This document shows positions 29,695 to 39,635 of a DNA stretch of 64,000 nucleotides, piece by piece. Source of the stretch: Oscillospiraceae bacterium (GTDB taxonomy: Bacteria > Bacillota > Clostridia > Oscillospirales > Oscillospiraceae); NCBI GenBank assembly GCA_024691985.1, contig JAILNC010000129.1, positions 1-64,000 of the forward strand. The letters are read 5' to 3'. Every line of letters starts with the position of its first letter. Positions within the stretch are counted from its first letter, which is position 1. The notes beneath the pieces were generated by a model, which was given only the letters and a program-made list of their open reading frames with translations, had not been told where the DNA came from and made no database searches. A program made the translations under genes and the position numbers.

Positions 29695-30924
29695 ATGGAA
29701 CTTTTCTATACTGACCTCGTCGTCATCGGCGGCGGACCTGCCGGGATGATGTGCGCCTGTACGGCGGCGGCGCGCGGGATACGGGTCGTGCTGCTCGAGC
29801 CGAACGACAAGCTTGGCCGCAAGCTGCGCATCACGGGCAAGGGACGCTGCAATCTCTGCAACAACTGCGACGTCAGGACCTTCATGGCCAACGTCCCGGG
29901 CGACGGGCGCTTTCTCTACAGCGCGCTCAGCCGCTTTTCCCCGGCGGACACCATCGCCTTCTTTGAATCCAACGGTCTGCCGCTCAAGACGGAGCGCGGA
30001 AACCGCGTCTTCCCGCAGTCCGACAACGCAAACGATGTGGCAAATCTGATGGCGAGGCTCTGCCGCAAAAACGGCGTGCAGGTGTTAAAGACCTCGGCCA
30101 AGCAGATCATCGCGGAGAACGGCGCCGTCGCCGGCGTCGTGACGGGGGAGGGCTATTTACCCTGCCGCGCCGCGGCGGTCTGCACGGGCGGCCTGTCCTA
30201 TCCGCTCACGGGCTCGACCGGGGCGGGCTACGCCTTTGCTGAGAACCTGGAGCACACAGTAACAGAGCGGCGTCCCTCGCTCGTCCCGCTGGAGAGCCCG
30301 GACGACTTCTGCGCCGAGATGCAGGGCTTCGCGCCGAAGAACGTGACGCTCTCCGCTTATGAAAACGGGAAGCTCATCTACCGGGAGCTGGGCGAAATGC
30401 TCTTTACCCACTTCGGCGTCTCCGGCCCGCTGGTGCTCTCGGCCAGCGCGCACATGCGCCGTATGGGCAGCGCCGACTACCGGCTGGAAATCGACTTCAA
30501 ACCAGGCCTCGACGAAAAGAAGCTGGACGCCCGCATACTGCGGGACTTTGAAAAATACGCCAACCGGTCGTATAAAAACGCCCTCGGCGATCTGGTCGCC
30601 CACTCGATGATTCCCGTGCTGGTGCGGCTCTCCGGTATCCCGGAGGACAAGAGCGTCAACTCCATCACGCGCGAGGAGCGGCGGAGGCTCGCAGAGTTGC
30701 TCAAGGCCTTCCCGGTCCAGGTCTCGGGCTTTCGGCCCATCGACGAGGCCATCGTGACCGCGGGCGGCGTCAGCACAAAGGAGATCAATCCCCGCACCAT
30801 GGAGTCGAAGCTTGTCTCCGGCCTCTATTTCGCGGGCGAGGTCCTGGACCTCGACGCCTACACGGGCGGCTTCAATCTGCAGATCGCATGGTCAACCGGC
30901 TACACCGCCGGAATCTCGATATAG
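29695..30924 (+). CDS. HI0933/BaiN-like flavoprotein
   Basis: VIGGGPAGMMCA; GRKLRITGKGRCNLCN. Confidence 0.92.
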   Translation: MELFYTDLVVIGGGPAGMMCACTAAARGIRVVLLEPNDKLGRKLRITGKGRCNLCNNCDVRTFMANVPGDGRFLYSALSRFSPADTIAFFESNGLPLKTERGNRVFPQSDNANDVANLMARLCRKNGVQVLKTSAKQIIAENGAVAGVVTGEGYLPCRAAAVCTGGLSYPLTGSTGAGYAFAENLEHTVTERRPSLVPLESPDDFCAEMQGFAPKNVTLSAYENGKLIYRELGEMLFTHFGVSGPLVLSASAHMRRMGSADYRLEIDFKPGLDEKKLDARILRDFEKYANRSYKNALGDLVAHSMIPVLVRLSGIPEDKSVNSITREERRRLAELLKAFPVQVSGFRPIDEAIVTAGGVSTKEINPRTMESKLVSGLYFAGEVLDLDAYTGGFNLQIAWSTGYTAGISI

Positions 30925-30937
30925 GGGAAGCATACAT

Positions 30938-31627
30938 ATGAACGGATTTTACGCCATTGCCATCGACGGCCCCAGCGGAGCGGGGAAGAGTACCCAGGCC
31001 AAACGCCTGGCGAAGGAATTTTCCTTCATCTATGTGGACACCGGGGCCATCTACCGCACGCTCGGTCTCGCCTGCTGGCGCGCGGGCATCGACCGGAAGG
31101 ACGCCGCGGCGGTCATGGAGCTTTTGAAAACGCTGGACATCTCCATCCGCTACAACGCGGAGGGAGAACAGCGCATGTACCTCAACGGCGAGGACGTCTC
31201 CGCCGAGATCCGCCAGCCCGAGATCTCGATCTGCGCATCCGACGTCTCCTCTCTGCAGGAGGTGCGGAGCTTCCTGCTGGACATGCAGCGGAAGTTCGCC
31301 CGCGAGAACAACGTGGTCATGGACGGACGCGACATCGGGACCGTCGTCCTGCCGGACGCGGAGCTCAAGATCTTCCTGACGGCGAGCGCGGAGGCGCGCG
31401 CCAGACGCAGGCTGCTCGACTTGAAGGAGAAGGGTATCGAGGAGCCCTTCGAGGACGTGCTGCGCGACATCAACTACCGCGACGAGCAGGACAGCAGGCG
31501 CGCCGCCGCGCCGCTGCGCATGGCAGAGGACGCCGTGCTGGTGGACTCGAGCGACATCGGCTTCGAGGAGACCTTCGCGATCCTGTGCGAGCTTGTGATC
31601 CGCCGTCTCGCTGTTTCGGAGGTCTGA
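30938..31627 (+). CDS. cmk: Cytidylate kinase
   Basis: IAIDGPSGAGKST; VMDGRDIGTVVLPDA. Confidence 0.96.
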   Translation: MNGFYAIAIDGPSGAGKSTQAKRLAKEFSFIYVDTGAIYRTLGLACWRAGIDRKDAAAVMELLKTLDISIRYNAEGEQRMYLNGEDVSAEIRQPEISICASDVSSLQEVRSFLLDMQRKFARENNVVMDGRDIGTVVLPDAELKIFLTASAEARARRRLLDLKEKGIEEPFEDVLRDINYRDEQDSRRAAAPLRMAEDAVLVDSSDIGFEETFAILCELVIRRLAVSEV

Positions 31628-31628
31628 C

Positions 31629-33686
31629 GTGAAAGAGCTGATCGTGGCCGAAAGCGCCGGTTTCTGCTTCGGCGTCAGCCGTTCTGTCGACATGGCGAAG
31701 AAGCTTCTTGACGAAAACGGAAGCTGCGCCAGTCTCGGGGAGCTGATCCACAACGAGGACGTGGTCAACGCGCTGGTGCGCAGGGGCATGCGGGTCATCC
31801 AGTCCCCGAAGGAGTGCCGGCCGGGCGAGCATGTGCTCATTCGCGCACACGGCGTCGCGCCCGCGGTATACGAGGCGCTCGAAAAAGCCGGGGCGGTCGT
31901 GCACGACGCCACCTGCCCGAAGGTGCGCGCCATCCACAAGATCGTCTCCGCCGCGAAGGACGAGGGGCGCTTCACGGTCGTGATCGGGATGCGCGATCAC
32001 CCGGAGGTGCTGGCCATCTGCGGCTGGTGCGGGGAGCACGAGGTTTTTGAAAACGCGGCGGAACTGGAAAAATGGCTGGAAAAGCAGCCGGCAACTTGGG
32101 AAAAACCTATAACTGCGGTGGTACAAACGACGCAAACCCACAGTAATTTTACCGAATGTTGCGAGTTGCTAAAAAAAAGGTGTACAAACGCAAAAATATC
32201 TGATACAATATGCCTTGCGACATTTACGCGGCAGGAAGAAGCGGCAAGGCTCGCTTCGGCCTGCGATGCAATGGTTGTCATCGGCGGAAAGCACAGTGCC
32301 AACAGCGTTCACCTGGCGCAGATCTGCGCGGAGCACTGCGGGAACGTCCAGTTTATCGAGCGTACGGACGAGCTCGATATGGACAGACTGAAGGCCGCGG
32401 AAACCGTAGGCCTCACCGCCGGTGCGTCGACCCCCGCGTGGATAATTAAGGAGGTAAGAAACAAAATGAGTGACGAGATCAAAGTTGAAGAATCCCCAGT
32501 GGAGAAGGAAATGACCTTCGACGAAATGCTGGAGGAGACACTAAAAACAATATATAACGGGGACAAGGTCAGCGGTACGGTCGTTGCGATCACCGGCACC
32601 GAGATCAGCGTCGATCTGGGCGCCAAGTACTCCGGCTTCATCCCCACGTCCGAATTCACCGACGACGGCATCAAGGTTGAGGATGCTGTCAAGATCGGCG
32701 ACGTCATCGAAGCGGTCGTCGTGCGCGTCAACGACGTCGAGGGTACGGCCATGCTGTCCAAGAAGCGTCTGGACGCCGCGAAGATGTGGACCGATATCGA
32801 GGCCGCCGTCGAGAGCGGCGAGGTGATGGAGGGCGTCGTCACCGAGGAGAACAAGGGCGGCATCGTCGTCAACGTCAAGGGCGTGCGCGTGTTCGTTCCC
32901 GCCTCCCAGACCGATCTGCCCCGCGAGGCCGAGCTTGCGCAGCTGCTCAAGCAGACCGTGCGTCTCAAGATCACCGAGGTCAACAAGGCCCGCAAGCGCG
33001 TGGTCGGCTCCATCCGCCGCGTCGCCCAGGCCGAGCGCCGCGAGCGCATCGAGAACATCTGGAACGAGATCGAGGTCGGCAAGAAGTACAAGGGCGTTGT
33101 CAAGTCCCTGACCAGCTACGGCGCGTTTGTGGACATCGGCGGCATCGACGGTATGGTGCATGTGTCCGAGCTGAGCTGGGGCCGCATCCATCAGCCCTCC
33201 GAGGTCGTCGCGGTCGGCGACGAGATCGAGGTCTATGTCATCAACTTCGACAAGGACAAGCGCAAGATCTCCCTCGGCTACAAGGATCCCGAGGGCAACC
33301 CCTGGACGATGTTCACCAACCGCTTCCAGGTCGGCGACGTCGCCAATGTCAAGGTCGTCAAACTCATGCCCTTCGGCGCTTTTGCCGAGGTCCTGCCCGG
33401 TGTGGACGGTCTGATCCACATCTCCCAGATCGCCAACCGCCGCATCGGCAAGCCCGAGGACGTGCTGACCGTCGGCGACGTGGTCGAGGCCAAGATCACC
33501 GCCATCGACAACGACAAGCACAAGATCTCCCTCTCCATCCGCGCCCTGTCCGAGCCCGCGCCCGCCAAGCCCCCGGTGGCCGAGGAAGTGGCTTCCGCGG
33601 AAGATGAGGCCGCGGACGACGCCCTCGTCTACGAGGTCTCCGAGAGCGGCGAGGCCGCCGGCGAGGTTCCCAGCGCCGAGGAATAA
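31629..33686 (+). CDS. ispH/rpsA: Fused IspH (HMBPP reductase) - 30S ribosomal protein S1
   Basis: IspH cysteines (GFCFGV, DATCPKV) in residues 1-279, four S1-type repeats from Met280. Confidence 0.95.
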   Translation: MKELIVAESAGFCFGVSRSVDMAKKLLDENGSCASLGELIHNEDVVNALVRRGMRVIQSPKECRPGEHVLIRAHGVAPAVYEALEKAGAVVHDATCPKVRAIHKIVSAAKDEGRFTVVIGMRDHPEVLAICGWCGEHEVFENAAELEKWLEKQPATWEKPITAVVQTTQTHSNFTECCELLKKRCTNAKISDTICLATFTRQEEAARLASACDAMVVIGGKHSANSVHLAQICAEHCGNVQFIERTDELDMDRLKAAETVGLTAGASTPAWIIKEVRNKMSDEIKVEESPVEKEMTFDEMLEETLKTIYNGDKVSGTVVAITGTEISVDLGAKYSGFIPTSEFTDDGIKVEDAVKIGDVIEAVVVRVNDVEGTAMLSKKRLDAAKMWTDIEAAVESGEVMEGVVTEENKGGIVVNVKGVRVFVPASQTDLPREAELAQLLKQTVRLKITEVNKARKRVVGSIRRVAQAERRERIENIWNEIEVGKKYKGVVKSLTSYGAFVDIGGIDGMVHVSELSWGRIHQPSEVVAVGDEIEVYVINFDKDKRKISLGYKDPEGNPWTMFTNRFQVGDVANVKVVKLMPFGAFAEVLPGVDGLIHISQIANRRIGKPEDVLTVGDVVEAKITAIDNDKHKISLSIRALSEPAPAKPPVAEEVASAEDEAADDALVYEVSESGEAAGEVPSAEE
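32181..32209 (+). promoter_or_regulatory. Candidate internal promoter inside ispH driving rpsA
   Basis: TGTACA-N17-TACAAT with extended TGn (TGATACAAT), in AT-rich island. Confidence 0.45.
32448..32468 (+). promoter_or_regulatory. Internal Shine-Dalgarno and ATG for independent S1 translation
   Basis: AAGGAGGT then 10 nt then ATG, in frame with ispH. Confidence 0.75.
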
Positions 33687-33693
33687 AAACTGC

Positions 33694-33729
33694 AAAAAAA
33701 TCCGCCGACGAGAGTCGGCGGATTTTTTT
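33694..33729. terminator. Bidirectional terminator
   Basis: AAAAAAATCCGCCGAC-gaga-GTCGGCGGATTTTTTT. Confidence 0.93.
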
Positions 33730-33738
33730 CGGCTTGGC

Positions 33739-34671
33739 TCACGCGAGCTTTTCGTTCAGCCAGTTAAGGATGTCCCGATAGACGTCGGCCTTGTTGATCT
33801 CGTTGAGCATCTCGTGCCGGCCTTCGGGGTAGAGGCGGATCGTCACGTCCTGCAGCCCGGCTTTGCAGAAGGCCTTGTAGGCCTTTTCGACGCCCTTGCC
33901 GTTGTCGCCGACGGGGTCGGCCGCGCCGGACATGAAGTAGACGGGCTTCTCCTTATTCATCATATCGATGTTTTTCTGGTCGGAGATGAACTTGATGCCG
34001 CCCATCATGTCGCGGAAAAGACTCACCGTCGCGACGAAGCCGCAGAGGGGATCTTCGATGTACTTGTCCACCACGGCCGGGTCGCGGCTGAGCCAGTCAA
34101 AGGCGGTGCGCACGCTGTCGAAGCCCTTGTTGTAGGCGCCGAAGGCGATGTCGTTGAGCTTGGTGCCGATGGCGCGCGGGCCGTCCTTCTTCACGAAGAA
34201 CTTCGCCAGGGCATAGCCACTGTTCACAAGCAGGGGAGACTGCTGTCCGGTGCCGCTGATGATGGCGGCGTCGTACTTGTCGGGGTGCTTGATCAGATAG
34301 GTGCGGGCCAGGAAGCTGCCCATGCTGTGCCCGAAGATCACATAGGGCACGCCGGGGTACTGCTCGCTCATGAGATCGTGGAGCTTGTCGATGTCGGCAA
34401 TGACGTAGTCCCAGCCGTTTTCCTCGGAGAAAAAGCCCTGATCCGAGGGGGCCTCGATCGTCTTGCCGTGTCCGAGGTGATCGTCGCCCACGGCCACGAA
34501 GCCGTTCTCCGCGAGGAAGAACATGAAGTCGCGGTAGCGGTCCATGTGCTCGGCGATGCCGTGCTCGATCTGGATGACGCCGCGCGGCGCGCCGTCGGGG
34601 ATGCATTTCAGACAGCGGATGTTGTTTTTGCCGGTGCTGGAGGGAAAAGTGAATTCTTCAAAAACGGGCAT
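33739..34671 (-). CDS. Alpha/beta hydrolase (monoacylglycerol lipase-like)
   Basis: GHSMGSFLARTYL nucleophile elbow; HG in QIEHGIAEH. Confidence 0.88.
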   Translation of the reverse strand: MPVFEEFTFPSSTGKNNIRCLKCIPDGAPRGVIQIEHGIAEHMDRYRDFMFFLAENGFVAVGDDHLGHGKTIEAPSDQGFFSEENGWDYVIADIDKLHDLMSEQYPGVPYVIFGHSMGSFLARTYLIKHPDKYDAAIISGTGQQSPLLVNSGYALAKFFVKKDGPRAIGTKLNDIAFGAYNKGFDSVRTAFDWLSRDPAVVDKYIEDPLCGFVATVSLFRDMMGGIKFISDQKNIDMMNKEKPVYFMSGAADPVGDNGKGVEKAYKAFCKAGLQDVTIRLYPEGRHEMLNEINKADVYRDILNWLNEKLA

Positions 34672-34690
34672 GTTGTGCGCCTCCTTTGTT

Positions 34691-34724
34691 TGATAAAAGG
34701 CCGCACCGTATGGGGTGCGGCCTT
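34691..34724 (-). terminator. Terminator of ackA
   Basis: AAGGCCGCACC/GGTGCGGCCTT followed by TTTT on - strand. Confidence 0.85.
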
Positions 34725-34738
34725 AACATATGCGGGGA

Positions 34739-35935
34739 TCAGCCGACGATCTCTTTGGTGTCGCGGGCGATGACCAGCTCCTCGTTGGTGGGGATGACAA
34801 AGACCTTGACCTTGGAGTCGGGCGTGGAGATCATGATATCCTCGCCGCGCTTGGAGTTGGCTTCCTCATCGATGGTGACGCCCAGATAGCCGAAGTAGGA
34901 GGCGATGGCGGCACGGGAGGACTTGGAGTTCTCGCCGACGCCGGCGGTGAAGATGATGGCATCCACGCCGTTCATGGCGGCGACATAGGAGCCGGCGACC
35001 TTGGCGACCCAGTAATGGAACATGTCGAGCGCGAGCTGGGCGCGGTCGTTGCCCTCTTTCGCGGCGGCATCGAGATCGCGGAAGTCGGAGGACACGCCGG
35101 AGACGCCGAGCACGCCGGACTTCTTGTTGAGGATGTTGAGCATCTCATCGATGCTGTAGCCGTACTTGTTCATCAAAAACTGGATGACGCCCGCGTCGAG
35201 ATCGCCGCAGCGGGTGCCCATGGGCAGGCCGACCAGCGGCGTGAAGCCCATGGAGGTGTCCACGCACTTGCCGCCGTCGATGGCGCAGATGGAGGAGCCG
35301 TTGCCCATGTGGCAGGAGATGAGCTTGAGCTCTTCGATGGGCTTGCCCATCAGCTCCGCGCAGCGGGAGGAGACGTAGCGGTGGGAGGTGCCGTGGAAGC
35401 CGTAGCGGCGGATGCCGTCGTTCTTGTAGTAGTCGTAGGGGACGGCGTACATGAAGGCCTTGCCGGGCATGGTCTGGTGGAAGGCGGTGTCGAACACGGC
35501 GACCATGGGCACGTCGCCCATAACGTCGCGGCAGGCCTTGATGCCGGTGATGTTGGCGGGGTTGTGCAGGGGCGCGAAGGGGATGCACTCCTCGATGGCG
35601 GCCATGACGGCGTCGTTGATAAGCACAGAGCTGGCAAACTTTTCGCCGCCGTGGACGACACGGTGGCCGACAGCGTCGATCTCCTTCATGGAGCCGACAA
35701 CGCCGTACTCCGCGCTCGTCAGCTTCTCGATGACCGCAGCGATCGCCTCGGAATGCGTGGGCATGGGGACGTCCTCGTTGAAGACCGGCTTGCCGCCGAC
35801 CAGCGGGCTGTGCTTCAGATGACCGTCGATCCCGATCCTCTCGCACAGGCCCTTGGCCATGACCTCTTCGGTCTCCATGTCGATGAGCTGATACTTCAGG
35901 GAGGAGCTGCCGGCGTTGATGACAAGAATTTTCAT
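34739..35935 (-). CDS. ackA: Acetate kinase
   Basis: [29 protein letters not shown]. Confidence 0.97.
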   Translation of the reverse strand: MKILVINAGSSSLKYQLIDMETEEVMAKGLCERIGIDGHLKHSPLVGGKPVFNEDVPMPTHSEAIAAVIEKLTSAEYGVVGSMKEIDAVGHRVVHGGEKFASSVLINDAVMAAIEECIPFAPLHNPANITGIKACRDVMGDVPMVAVFDTAFHQTMPGKAFMYAVPYDYYKNDGIRRYGFHGTSHRYVSSRCAELMGKPIEELKLISCHMGNGSSICAIDGGKCVDTSMGFTPLVGLPMGTRCGDLDAGVIQFLMNKYGYSIDEMLNILNKKSGVLGVSGVSSDFRDLDAAAKEGNDRAQLALDMFHYWVAKVAGSYVAAMNGVDAIIFTAGVGENSKSSRAAIASYFGYLGVTIDEEANSKRGEDIMISTPDSKVKVFVIPTNEELVIARDTKEIVG

Positions 35936-36043
35936 ATTTTCTACCCTTTCTATTGTAAATATCTGCGAAGTTTATTAAAATGAATCTAAGATTATTCTAA
36001 TACATTTACAGGAAAATGCAAGGTTTTTTTAGGAGGTGCGGCC

Positions 36044-37237
36044 ATGCGCTGCGTCGGGATCGTATGTGAATACAACCCCTTTCATCTGGGCCATCTCTAT
36101 CACATGGAAGAGAGTCGCAAGCTATGCGGCGACGCGCTGATCGTCTGCGTCATGTCTGGCGACTTCGTCCAGCGGGGCGAGGCCGCGCTCTTCACAAAAT
36201 TTGCCCGCGCGGAGGCCGCCTGCCGCAGCGGGGCGGACCTGGTAGTGGAGCTGCCGCTGCCCTGGTGCCTGAGCTCCGCGGAGCGCTTCGCCTCCGGGGC
36301 GGTCGCTTTGCTTGCTTCGCTCGGCTGCGACACGCTGAGCTTCGGCAGCGAATGCGCCTCAAAGGACGCGCTCGCCCGTCTGGCCGCGGCGGACGCGGAG
36401 GAGAAGACCCGGGAGGCGATCCGTCGGCGCATGAAGGAGGGCGGGACGCTCTCCTGGGCCGAGGCGCGCCAGCAGGTCCTGCGGGAGCGCTTCGGGGAGG
36501 ACGCGGAGCTTCTGTCGCGCCCGAACGATATCCTCGCAGTGGAATACCTCAAGGCAGCGGCGCGCTTCGCGCCGGACATGCAGGCGCTCTGCATCCCGCG
36601 CAGGGGGGCGGAGCACGATGTGCGTGCGAAGACGGGCTTTCGCTCGGCCATGGATCTGCGGGAGAGTCTGGAGCGCGGCGAGCAGATCTCCGCCGCGATC
36701 CCCGCAAGCGCGTGGGAGGTCTTTGAACGCGAGCTCGCCGTCGGCAGAACGCGGGACGTTCACCGCTTGGAGCTGGCTCTCCGGTCCAGACTGCTTCAGC
36801 TACGGGAGACGGATTTCGACGCGCTCCCCGACGCGAGCGACGGCGCGGGCAGGAGACTGTACAGGATGCTCTGCTCCGGCGAGGCGCTGGAGACCTGCGT
36901 CCGGGAGGCCTCCACGCGGCGCTACTCCCGCGCGCGGATGCGCCGGATGCTCCTGTGCGCCGCGCTCGGCATTTCGGCAGAATGCACAAGGGAAGCGCCG
37001 CCCTATGCGCGCCTGCTCGCCTGCAGCGCAGGGGGACGGGCCTGGCTCGCGCAGAACGCCGACCGCTTCCCGATCCCGCTGATAACAAAGCCCGCAGCTC
37101 TCCGCGAGCAGGGCGGACGGGCGGAGGCGATCTTCAAGCTCGGCGCCTCTGCGCACGAGCTGTATAAGCTCCAGTTTGTAACAAATGATGACAAAACGTT
37201 GGGAACAGACTGGAGAACAGGGCCGTTTATTGGGTAA
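36044..37237 (+). CDS. tmcAL: tRNA(Met) cytidine acetate ligase-like nucleotidyltransferase
   Basis: GIVCEYNPFHLGHLYHMEESR; CVMSGDFVQRGE. Confidence 0.9.
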   Translation: MRCVGIVCEYNPFHLGHLYHMEESRKLCGDALIVCVMSGDFVQRGEAALFTKFARAEAACRSGADLVVELPLPWCLSSAERFASGAVALLASLGCDTLSFGSECASKDALARLAAADAEEKTREAIRRRMKEGGTLSWAEARQQVLRERFGEDAELLSRPNDILAVEYLKAAARFAPDMQALCIPRRGAEHDVRAKTGFRSAMDLRESLERGEQISAAIPASAWEVFERELAVGRTRDVHRLELALRSRLLQLRETDFDALPDASDGAGRRLYRMLCSGEALETCVREASTRRYSRARMRRMLLCAALGISAECTREAPPYARLLACSAGGRAWLAQNADRFPIPLITKPAALREQGGRAEAIFKLGASAHELYKLQFVTNDDKTLGTDWRTGPFIG

Positions 37238-37287
37238 AATACACAAAAGGCTCGAATTCGTTTCGTAGAATTTGGTAAGAAAAATGC

Positions 37288-37316
37288 TTGCTTTTTTACA
37301 CTGTTTAGTTCATAAT
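37288..37316 (+). promoter_or_regulatory. Candidate promoter for liv operon
   Basis: TTGCTT-N17-CATAAT. Confidence 0.55.
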
Positions 37317-37336
37317 CAACATATCGTTACCAAAAA

Positions 37337-37363
37337 CATGTGTCTTTCTGGGAAAGACACATG
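37337..37363 (+). promoter_or_regulatory. Leader hairpin upstream of liv operon
   Basis: CATGTGTCTTTC-tgg-GAAAGACACATG, flanked by TTACC...GGTAA. Confidence 0.6.
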
Positions 37364-37392
37364 ACGGTAAGTATCGACAGGAGGAAAAAATA

Positions 37393-38565
37393 ATGAAAAA
37401 GGCACTCGCACTTGTACTGGCCCTGACGATGATCTTTGCTCTGGCTGCCTGCGGCGGCTCTTCGAAGAGCGACGCGAACACCGTCACCATCGGCGTTTTC
37501 GAGCCCGCTTCCGGTGACAACGGCGCCGGCGGCAAGCAGGAGACCCTGGGCGTCCAGTACGCCAACTCTGTCCAGCCGACGGTTGAGATCGGCGGCAAGA
37601 CCTACAACGTTGTTGTGAAGTATGTCGACAACGAGTCCTCGAACGACAAGGCGCCCTCCGCGGCTGCCGAGCTGGTCAACGCCGGCTGCTCCATCGTTCT
37701 CGGCTCGTACGGCTCCGGCGTCTCCATCGCGGGCGGCCCCACCTTTGAGGCGGCCGGCATCCCCGCCGTGGGCATCACCTGCACCAACCCGCAGGTTACC
37801 GAGGGCAACACCTACTACTTCCGCATCTGCTTCCTGGATCCCTTCCAGGGCACCGTTCTGGCCAACTACGCCTACAATGAGCTGGGCGTGACCAAGGCCT
37901 ACTGCCTCAACAAGCTGGGCGACGACTACTCCGGCGGTCTCGTCAAGTACTTCATCGACGCTTTTGAGGGTCTCGGCGGCGAGTGCGTGCACGAGGAGTT
38001 CCCCGACGGCAACTCTGACTTCACCTCCTACGTTGCCAACGCGAAGGCTGCCGACTGCGGCGTCTTCTTCAGCCCCGTCTCCACCGAGGCCGCGCAGCTG
38101 ATCATCGACCAGGTCGTTGCGCAGGGTGCGTCCTTCCCGCTCCTGGCCGGCGATACCTGGGACTCCAACGTTATCCTGCAGGCTGCCAAGGGCAAGGATG
38201 TCCAGGTCACCGTCACCACCTTCTATCCCGAAGGCGCTGACGCCAGCTTCGACTCCAGCATCAAGGCCTGGATCAACGGCAACTCCACGAACCTGGCCAA
38301 CAACGGCGGCGACGATACCGTCGCGGCTGTGACCGCCATGGGCTACGACGCCTACTTCTTCGCTCTGGCCGCCATGCAGAAGGCCGGCTCCACCGAGCCC
38401 GCCAAGGTCATGGACGCGCTCTGGAGCACCGAGATCAACGGCGTGACCGGTCCCATCGCGCTGGATCAGACCAACGGCGATGCGATCCGCAACACCGCTT
38501 TTGTCAAGCAGGCTGACACCGCCACCGGCACCTGGATCGCGCTCGATCCCGTTACCGTCGGCTGA
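37393..38565 (+). CDS. Branched-chain amino acid ABC transporter substrate-binding protein
   Basis: Lipoprotein signal ALAACGGSS; periplasmic binding protein type 1 fold; followed by livHMGF. Confidence 0.92.
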   Translation: MKKALALVLALTMIFALAACGGSSKSDANTVTIGVFEPASGDNGAGGKQETLGVQYANSVQPTVEIGGKTYNVVVKYVDNESSNDKAPSAAAELVNAGCSIVLGSYGSGVSIAGGPTFEAAGIPAVGITCTNPQVTEGNTYYFRICFLDPFQGTVLANYAYNELGVTKAYCLNKLGDDYSGGLVKYFIDAFEGLGGECVHEEFPDGNSDFTSYVANAKAADCGVFFSPVSTEAAQLIIDQVVAQGASFPLLAGDTWDSNVILQAAKGKDVQVTVTTFYPEGADASFDSSIKAWINGNSTNLANNGGDDTVAAVTAMGYDAYFFALAAMQKAGSTEPAKVMDALWSTEINGVTGPIALDQTNGDAIRNTAFVKQADTATGTWIALDPVTVG

Positions 38566-38580
38566 TTCGTTCATCGTGTG

Positions 38581-38613
38581 AAAAGCGGCGGGGGTTTCCC
38601 TCCGCCGCTTTTT
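38581..38613 (+). terminator. Intra-operon terminator/processing hairpin
   Basis: AAAAGCGGCGGGGG...CCCTCCGCCGCTTTTT. Confidence 0.75.
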
Positions 38614-38740
38614 GCGGGGGAAGAGCATTCTTCCCCCGTGAACGCGTTTCCGGGAGCAGAGCGATGCTTACGCGTTTTTCTTTCCGTGAATGTCGCTCTG
38701 CCCCCGAAGAGAAAGACTACCTCGATAAGGAGGCTATTCG

Positions 38741-39625
38741 ATGTCCTTTTTGCAGAACAGTCTGCCCTATATTCTGGCCGGCATCTCCGTCGGCGGGCAG
38801 TACGCCCTGATCGCCATCGGCTACACGATGGTCTACGGCATTCTGCGCCTGATCAACTTTGCGCACGGCGATGTCTTCATGGCCGCGGGCATGTTCATGG
38901 TATTCCTCTCGGCCAGCCTTCCCCTGGGCGCCGCCGTCCCGCTGGTGCTGGTGCTCACGGTCCTGCTGGGCTTTATGATCGAGCGCGTCGCGTATAAGCC
39001 GTTGCGCTCGGCGCCGCGCATGTCCGTCATGATCTCCGCCATCGGCGTGAGCTATCTGCTGCAGAACTGCGCCCTGTACTTCACCGGCGGGCTTGCCAAG
39101 GTATATCCGCAGCTGCCCTGGCTGAGCGACACCGTCACCATCTTCGGCGCGGTCACCAAGCGCGTGACCCTGATCACCCCGATCCTGACGCTTATCCTCG
39201 TCATCGGGCTGTCGCTCTTCATCAAATACACCAAGGTCGGTATGGCCATGCGTGCGGTCTCCAAGGATTTTGAGACGGCGCGGCTCATGGGCATCAAGGT
39301 CAACTCCGTCATCTCGTCGACCTTCATTATCGGCTCGCTGCTGGCCGCGGTGGGGAGCCTGCTGTACTTCACCAACTACGCCTCCGTCACGCCGACCTCC
39401 GGCGGCATGCCCGGCCTCAAGTGCTTTGTGGCCGCGGTCTTCGGCGGCATCGGCTCCATTCCGGGCGCGGTGATCGGCGCCTTTATCATCGGCATCTGCG
39501 AGAACATCATCAAGGGCCTCGGCTGGACGACCTTCTCGGACGCGTTCACCTTCGCCCTGCTGATCGTGATCCTGCTTGTCAAGCCCACAGGCCTCTTCGG
39601 CGAAAAGGCCACGGACAAGGTGTGA
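38741..39625 (+). CDS. Branched-chain amino acid ABC permease (LivH-like)
   Basis: GYTMVYGILRLINFAHGD. Confidence 0.94.
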   Translation: MSFLQNSLPYILAGISVGGQYALIAIGYTMVYGILRLINFAHGDVFMAAGMFMVFLSASLPLGAAVPLVLVLTVLLGFMIERVAYKPLRSAPRMSVMISAIGVSYLLQNCALYFTGGLAKVYPQLPWLSDTVTIFGAVTKRVTLITPILTLILVIGLSLFIKYTKVGMAMRAVSKDFETARLMGIKVNSVISSTFIIGSLLAAVGSLLYFTNYASVTPTSGGMPGLKCFVAAVFGGIGSIPGAVIGAFIIGICENIIKGLGWTTFSDAFTFALLIVILLVKPTGLFGEKATDKV

Positions 39626-39635
39626 GGTGAGCGCT

